Below, piece after piece: positions 10,015 through 13,509 of a stretch of 13,509 bases of DNA. The DNA comes from Conidiobolus incongruus B7586 (lineage: Eukaryota; Entomophthoromycota; Entomophthoromycetes; Entomophthorales; Conidiobolaceae). The DNA lies in NCBI GenBank assembly GCA_000697335.1, contig JNEM01013898.1, positions 1 to 13,509 of the forward strand. Direction: 5' to 3'. A model generated the notes under the pieces. It saw only the letters and a list, made by a program, of their open reading frames with translations. It did no database searches and was not told where the DNA came from. A program made the position numbers and the translations under genes. How positions within the stretch are numbered: position 1 is the stretch's first letter; the number at the start of each line of letters is the position of its first letter.

Positions 10015-11056
10015 TAAAATTTCTTTATTAGTATCATTATACTTAAATCCCTCTTTAAAAAAATCTACTTGTGTATTAATCAACTTTATAAAGAAAGTAA
10101 ATCAACTTATAATATTGTTAAAATTACTAGTGTTAGTTAGTTTACTATAGTTAAAGTTGTTAAGAATAACAATAAAAAAACATTTAAACTTAAACTTAAG
10201 TATGTTAAAATTATAAATAAATATAATAAGAAGTATATCTATAAGTTGGTTAATACAAGCAAGTATAATACTACTATAAAAATACAACAAAAATTATAAA
10301 ACTATATAGGAATATTAGTTAGCATTAATATTATTATATATACTTTATATTAATATAGATACTATTTACACTTTAAGAAAAAACACCCCCAATTAAAGAA
10401 ATCCCACTATAAAGTTAGGTAAGAGTTTAAATGTTACAATTAATATTAAACTAAAACTAATTAAAGTAAAGTTATTTAGTCTGATGAAATAAAAATATAC
10501 CTTAATAAATTTGATAGAAAAACTAGATGCTTCAAAAAAAAATATAGAATTACTTTATAACCATTATAGTAATTTTACCCAAAAATACAATAGTAAGTTA
10601 ATTATTATTTGGGGATATATATTATCTTTAGGTGTAAGGTATCTTTGTAAAGTTAATAGGGGAATTAATATTGAGATATACTAAAGTATTCTAAATAATA
10701 AATTGAAAAAAACCATTGAATAATATAGGTTAAATAAATCTAATATTATTTTCTAGTAAGATAATACCTTTTGCTATACTATAACTTTTACTACCAAATA
10801 GCTTAAAAATAACAATATAATAGTTATGAAGTAACTTCTTTAATTTTTTAACTTTAATCTAATTAAATACCTTTAGGATTAATTAAAAAAAGCTATTAAA
10901 GTTTTTTCCCTAGCTAAAAATTTAAATCAACTTTAAGAATATATTTAAGAAATATAGAATAAGATTAAACCTTCTTAATATAAGAAGTTAGTTGATTCTA
11001 TACTTTATATCCTTAAAGAGGTTAAAAAAGTTAAAGGTAGATACACTAGGTTTTAA
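10015..11056 (+). pseudogene. Tc1-family transposase, inactivated
   Basis: The enzyme would cut the element at its ends and paste it into a TA site. Similarity is clear from about 10045 to the stop at 11054-11056, about 337 codons and full length for the family. The N-terminal part, about 10045-10290, has the helix-turn-helix pattern that binds the repeats (KSTYNIVKITSVS). The catalytic part shows SDEIKIYLNKFDRKTR (from about 10480), IIIWGYI, and DN after FxxDN-type spacing at 10760. The three catalytic positions are codons at 10483 (Asp), 10760 (Asp) and 10865. The last two are separated by 34 residues, the D34E spacing of Tc1. The third codon is Lys, not Glu. About two dozen in-frame TAA/TAG codons occur, several where relatives have Gln or Trp. 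The frame changes once between about 10560 and 10600. No clear ATG was found, so the start is approximate. Confidence 0.88.
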
Positions 11057-11061
11057 TTTTT

Positions 11062-11286
11062 TTTTATCACCAAAAACCTACAAATTTATAACTTACCCTA
11101 GGTAAAATTTAAAGGTTTATATTTTAGTCAATTAATAGCTAAATATCATCATTTAATAATATATATAATTAATAAATATAATAGATATTAATTATTTAAT
11201 TTAGATTTATTTTATTAAATATTCATTAAGTTATTAGTAAAAATATAAGTGTTTTTGATTTTATAACTCACTTTTGTAGGTTAGTG
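11062..11286 (-). repeat. Right inverted repeat of Tc1-like element
   Basis: Reverse-complement partner of 9713-9938. Read on the minus strand it holds gtgagttataaa (11260-11271) near the end and gtaagttataaa (11085-11096) near the inner edge, starting 175 bp apart, mirroring the left arm. It begins only five bases after the transposase stop. The outer 35 bases match the left arm at 31 positions. Confidence 0.85.
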
Positions 11287-12440
11287 TAATAACATAATAA
11301 ATTATATATTCTAAAAGACTTTAACCTTTAATTAAAGATTTTAGAATAATACTACAATTATAAATTAAGTGGATATTAAAGCTAAATTCAATTTATTAAT
11401 AAAATTCAAGTAAAATATTATATACTAAAATTAATTAAGTTGGTAAGAAGCTATTATAAATCTTGTAATAGTTGTTAAAGAAATAAATATAATATAAAGA
11501 AAAAAGTTGGTAAATTAAATTCTTTACCTTTATTATTTAAACTTTAAGCTTGAATATAGCTTAACTTTATAGAAATGCCAAAGTTAAAAAAAGGTTATGA
11601 TAATATTTTAGTAGTTGTTAATTTATACAACAAATTTATTTATTTTATTTTTATTTATAAAATAGTTACAGCATTTAAAGTAATTAACTTTTTAATTAAA
11701 AAAGTGATTTTATTATATAAATTACCTATTACTATCATCACTAATATAGATTTTAAATTTACTTTAAGATTCTAGAAAGCTTTTATATAGCATATAGATA
11801 TTATTATAAAGCTTAATACTATTTGCTATTATTAATCATATAAACTAGTTGAAAAAGTTATTAAAACTTTAAAAGAGATAGTTAGAAATTATATTAACTT
11901 TAATCAAGATAATTAAGAATCTCTTTTACTTTATTTATAATTTACCTATAATAACTTAGTTAATTAGTTTAATAGTTTAACTCCCTATTTTATGAATTAT
12001 AAACAATATCCTAATTTATTAATTAGATTTAACTTAGATATTATCACCAATAAGTTTATTATAGATAAATTAGAAAGATTTGAATTAATCTACCAAATAT
12101 TTTTAGAATCAACTAAGTTAAAACAAAAATACAATGAAAATTATTATTTAAAATTCTACAAAGCGTTATTTAAATATAAATCTAAGTCCCTAGCCTTTTT
12201 AGATGTAATAGATATACTTTTCACCAAACAAATATCTAGAAACAACATAAATCAAAAGCTTTTACTATATTAGATTAAGCTATTCTATATTTTTAAAACA
12301 AGCTCTAAACCTAGAAATTTTGAATTAGAGTTATTAAAAACCTATAAATATCATCTAATCTTCTATATTTCACTTTTAAAACTATATCATTATCCTAAGG
12401 ATAAGTTTCCTGATTGAAATCTCAAAGCACCTCTATTATT
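11287..12440 (+). pseudogene. Integrase and GPY/F remnant of outer chromovirus
   Basis: The outer Pol resumes after the Tc1-like element. The zinc-binding region at about 11320-11490 ends in YYKSCNSCQRNK, the CxxC half of the HHCC motif. The catalytic core at about 11555-11990 contains NFIEMPKLKKGYDNILVVV, NLYNKFIYFI and a block near 11826-11880 equivalent to 'QTDGQTERV..TL'. The GPY/F module at about 12270-12400 ends in FYISLLKLYH, matching 'FHVSLLKPY'. Two open stretches, 11575-11775 (66 codons) and 11992-12273 (93 codons), are surviving pieces of this one domain. They should not be annotated as separate genes. The region is broken several times but is among the better preserved parts of the outer element. 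Confidence 0.92.
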
Positions 12441-12456
12441 TATTATTAATAATTAA

Positions 12457-12612
12457 GAAGATAAAGAATATTATAATGATGAAATTCTTATATATAAAAC
12501 AAAATATAGAAAACCTTATTATTTTATAAAGTGGTTAAGCTATCCTAATTTTAAGTTAACTTAAGAATTACTTAAAGTAATTAAAGACACTTATACTTAC
12601 TTATCCTATATT
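12457..12612 (+). pseudogene. Chromodomain remnant of outer chromovirus
   Basis: The segment EDKEYYNDEIL, then YYFIKWLSYPNF, then ELLKVIKDTYTYL follows the chromodomain pattern 'EYEVE.IL......YLVKWKGYP...TWEP..NL'. It lies at the C-terminus of the integrase, as in the inner element, just before the polypurine tract. In functional relatives this domain reads histone methylation and directs integration to silent chromatin. The domain is partly preserved and broken. Confidence 0.85.
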
Positions 12613-12657
12613 AAGAAGATTAAAAAAAGTAAGGCTATACTAATAGCTCAATATAGT

Positions 12658-12667
12658 TTAAAAGGGA
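12658..12667 (+). other. Polypurine tract of outer chromovirus
   Basis: The run aaaaggga directly before the TG of the 3' LTR at 12668 fits the plus-strand priming site. It is less G-rich than the inner element's tract. Confidence 0.75.
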
Positions 12668-13041
12668 TGTAAATATTATAACAATTGCTACTTAATTAAT
12701 ACTTTTCTTTACTCTAATTCACTATTAAAGATTTTATTATCTAAATTAAATCTTATTAATATTTTACAAATCTTTATATTTAAGTAACTTTACTATTACT
12801 CAACCTTATATACTTATATATATATATTCTACTTAGCTATAAAAAAGACTTAGATCTTTTTCTTTAGCTAGGACTTTAACTTATATTACTTCTTACATAA
12901 ATAAACCTTTTACCTAACTATTAGTATATTTCTTATTATTATTAGTTAGCACCTTAATATTAAAGGATCTAGTTATTATATATTTTTTAAAATGTTGAGA
13001 AACTTGCTTTTTCTACCCTCAACTATTATTATTCACTTATA
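12668..13041 (+). repeat. 3' LTR of outer chromovirus
   Basis: Partner of 134-507, of equal length (374 bp). It starts TGTAAATATT right after the polypurine tract. The two copies match to cttata and diverge at the next base, where the left copy enters the primer-binding site and this one enters flanking DNA. That shared point of divergence fixes the boundary. Confidence 0.93.
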
Positions 13042-13509
13042 TATATTATTTGATTCTTATATAGACTTTAGCTATATATATATATTTTGTTAATTTTATT
13101 TTATTAATAATTATTTTTTAGTTAATTATTACAAAATATAAAATATTAATTTAATTATTATTTAACTAAAATTATAATTAAATATATAATATTATATTTT
13201 TATTTATCAATAAATAAGATATTTAACTATAGTTATTAGTTTAAATATTTAAAATATTTTAAAACTTAATAAAAATATAAGATAGTTTATATAATTTATC
13301 ATTTTTATTTTTATACATAATATTACCATTATTTATAGTATTTATTAAAAATAATATATTATTTTAATATGATATAAGCTATAAATAATACTTATAATTT
13401 ATAATATAAGTTAAATAATAGAAATATATTAATCAAGAATAATAAGAATAACTTTTATTATAAGATAAGCTTATAAATCAAGAGTAATAAAATAATAAAA
13501 TATAAATAT
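13042..13509. other. AT-rich right flank, no gene seen
   Basis: This is low-complexity A/T-rich DNA with a short TA repeat run at about 13072-13084. A loose direct repeat beginning atcaaga occurs near 13432 and again near 13478. I see no coding frame, no RNA gene and no repeat end. It may be more decayed repeat or ordinary AT-rich intergenic DNA. Confidence 0.55.

Larger units (their letters stand above)
9713..11286 (+). mobile_element. Tc1-like DNA transposon with long IR/DR ends
   Basis: This is a Tc1/mariner-superfamily transposon of 1574 bp inserted in the linker between RNase H and integrase of the outer chromovirus. It is flanked by TA on both sides (9711-9712 and 11287-11288), the target these transposons duplicate. 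The ends read tactaacctg on the left and, in reverse complement, cactaaccta on the right. The inverted repeats are about 226 and 225 bp and enclose one transposase gene on the plus strand. The first 35 bases of the two arms agree at 31 positions, and all four differences are transitions. The retroelement's own sequence continues on both sides. The copy is dead because its transposase is broken, but the ends are largely preserved. Confidence 0.9.
134..13041 (+). mobile_element. Outer Ty3/Gypsy chromovirus fossil, split by two insertions
   Basis: This is a fossil LTR retrotransposon of the Ty3/Gypsy chromovirus group. Two 374-bp LTRs define it, at 134-507 and 12668-13041. The parts read in the expected order on the plus strand: primer-binding site, Gag, protease, reverse transcriptase, RNase H, integrase with GPY/F module, chromodomain, polypurine tract. 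Two later insertions interrupt it: a second chromovirus (3130-8841) and a Tc1-like transposon (9713-11286). Removing both leaves about 5.6 kb, a normal length for the family. It is broken, with dozens of disabling changes. The LTRs differ at roughly 52 of 374 sites by hand count, so it looks older than the inner element. Absolute age cannot be given because the decay is RIP-like. Confidence 0.93.

Noticed and set aside
10102-10290. Minus-strand open stretch of 62 codons as a gene
   Set aside because: It lies antisense to the helix-turn-helix part of the Tc1-like transposase and has only AT-driven Ile/Leu/Phe/Asn composition. It is a shadow.
10045-11056. A variant genetic code in which TAA and TAG mean Gln, as in some ciliates
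   Set aside because: In the transposase, stops also stand where relatives have Trp, there is a frame change, a catalytic Glu codon reads Lys, and the LTR pairs show direct transition decay. RIP-like mutation explains all of this; a recoded genome does not.
9870-11132. Shorter Tc1 element bounded by the inner repeat pair near 9905 and 11090
   Set aside because: The match between arms continues outward and becomes strong again at 9713-9747 and 11252-11286, flanked by TA. The inner pair is therefore the inner direct repeat of longer arms.
11575-12273. Two plus-strand open stretches (66 and 93 codons) as independent genes
   Set aside because: Both carry integrase core or C-terminal sequence of the outer chromovirus in the expected order. 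They are surviving fragments of one fossil domain.
121-13088. Similar strings agctatatatttt near 122-134 and agctatatatatatatttt near 13070-13088 as long terminal repeats of a bigger element
   Set aside because: They are short, made mostly of TA repeats, and sit at different distances from the LTR edges. A chance match in AT-rich DNA is more likely.
1-13509. Organellar (mitochondrial or apicoplast) origin because of the high A+T
   Set aside because: Two Ty3/Gypsy elements with chromodomains and a Tc1 transposon are nuclear repeats, and no organellar gene, rRNA or tRNA is visible.
1-13509. CRISPR arrays, riboswitches, bacterial promoters or tRNA genes
   Set aside because: No regularly spaced repeats, no cloverleaf with conserved tRNA boxes and no bacterial gene context were seen on either strand.

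Overview
This window looks like a repeat-rich, AT-rich compartment of a nuclear genome, most likely that of a filamentous ascomycete fungus. I find no intact host gene and no RNA gene. Three things point to a fungus: two Ty3/Gypsy retroelements of the chromodomain-bearing (chromovirus) type, a Tc1-family DNA transposon, and a substitution pattern resembling repeat-induced point mutation (RIP). Base composition is roughly 80-85% A+T. I find only two CpG dinucleotides in 13.5 kb. Differences between paired LTRs are almost all C/T or G/A transitions.

The layout is a three-level nest. An older chromovirus runs from 134 to 13041, with LTRs of 374 bp at 134-507 and 12668-13041. It is split twice. 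A younger chromovirus, 3130-8841 with 398-bp LTRs at 3130-3527 and 8444-8841, sits between the reverse transcriptase and RNase H parts of the older one. A Tc1-like element, 9713-11286 with inverted repeats of about 225 bp, sits between its RNase H and integrase parts. Without the two insertions the outer element is about 5.6 kb, close to the 5.7 kb of the inner one.

Both retroelements show the same order: LTR, primer-binding site, Gag with a zinc-knuckle remnant, protease, reverse transcriptase, RNase H, integrase, GPY/F module, chromodomain, polypurine tract, LTR. Both are fossils with dozens of breaks. The inner LTRs differ at about 5% of sites and the outer at about 14%, which agrees with the nesting order, although RIP-like decay spoils any clock.

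The Tc1-like element carries a complete-length but dead transposase. Its long terminal inverted repeats each hold two copies of a 12-bp direct repeat about 175 bp apart. This is the IR/DR arrangement known from some Tc1 elements such as Sleeping Beauty, and it is the least expected structure here.

The flanks (1-133 and 13042-13509) are low-complexity AT-rich DNA in which I see no gene. All boundaries, difference counts and base counts were made by eye and should be recomputed.
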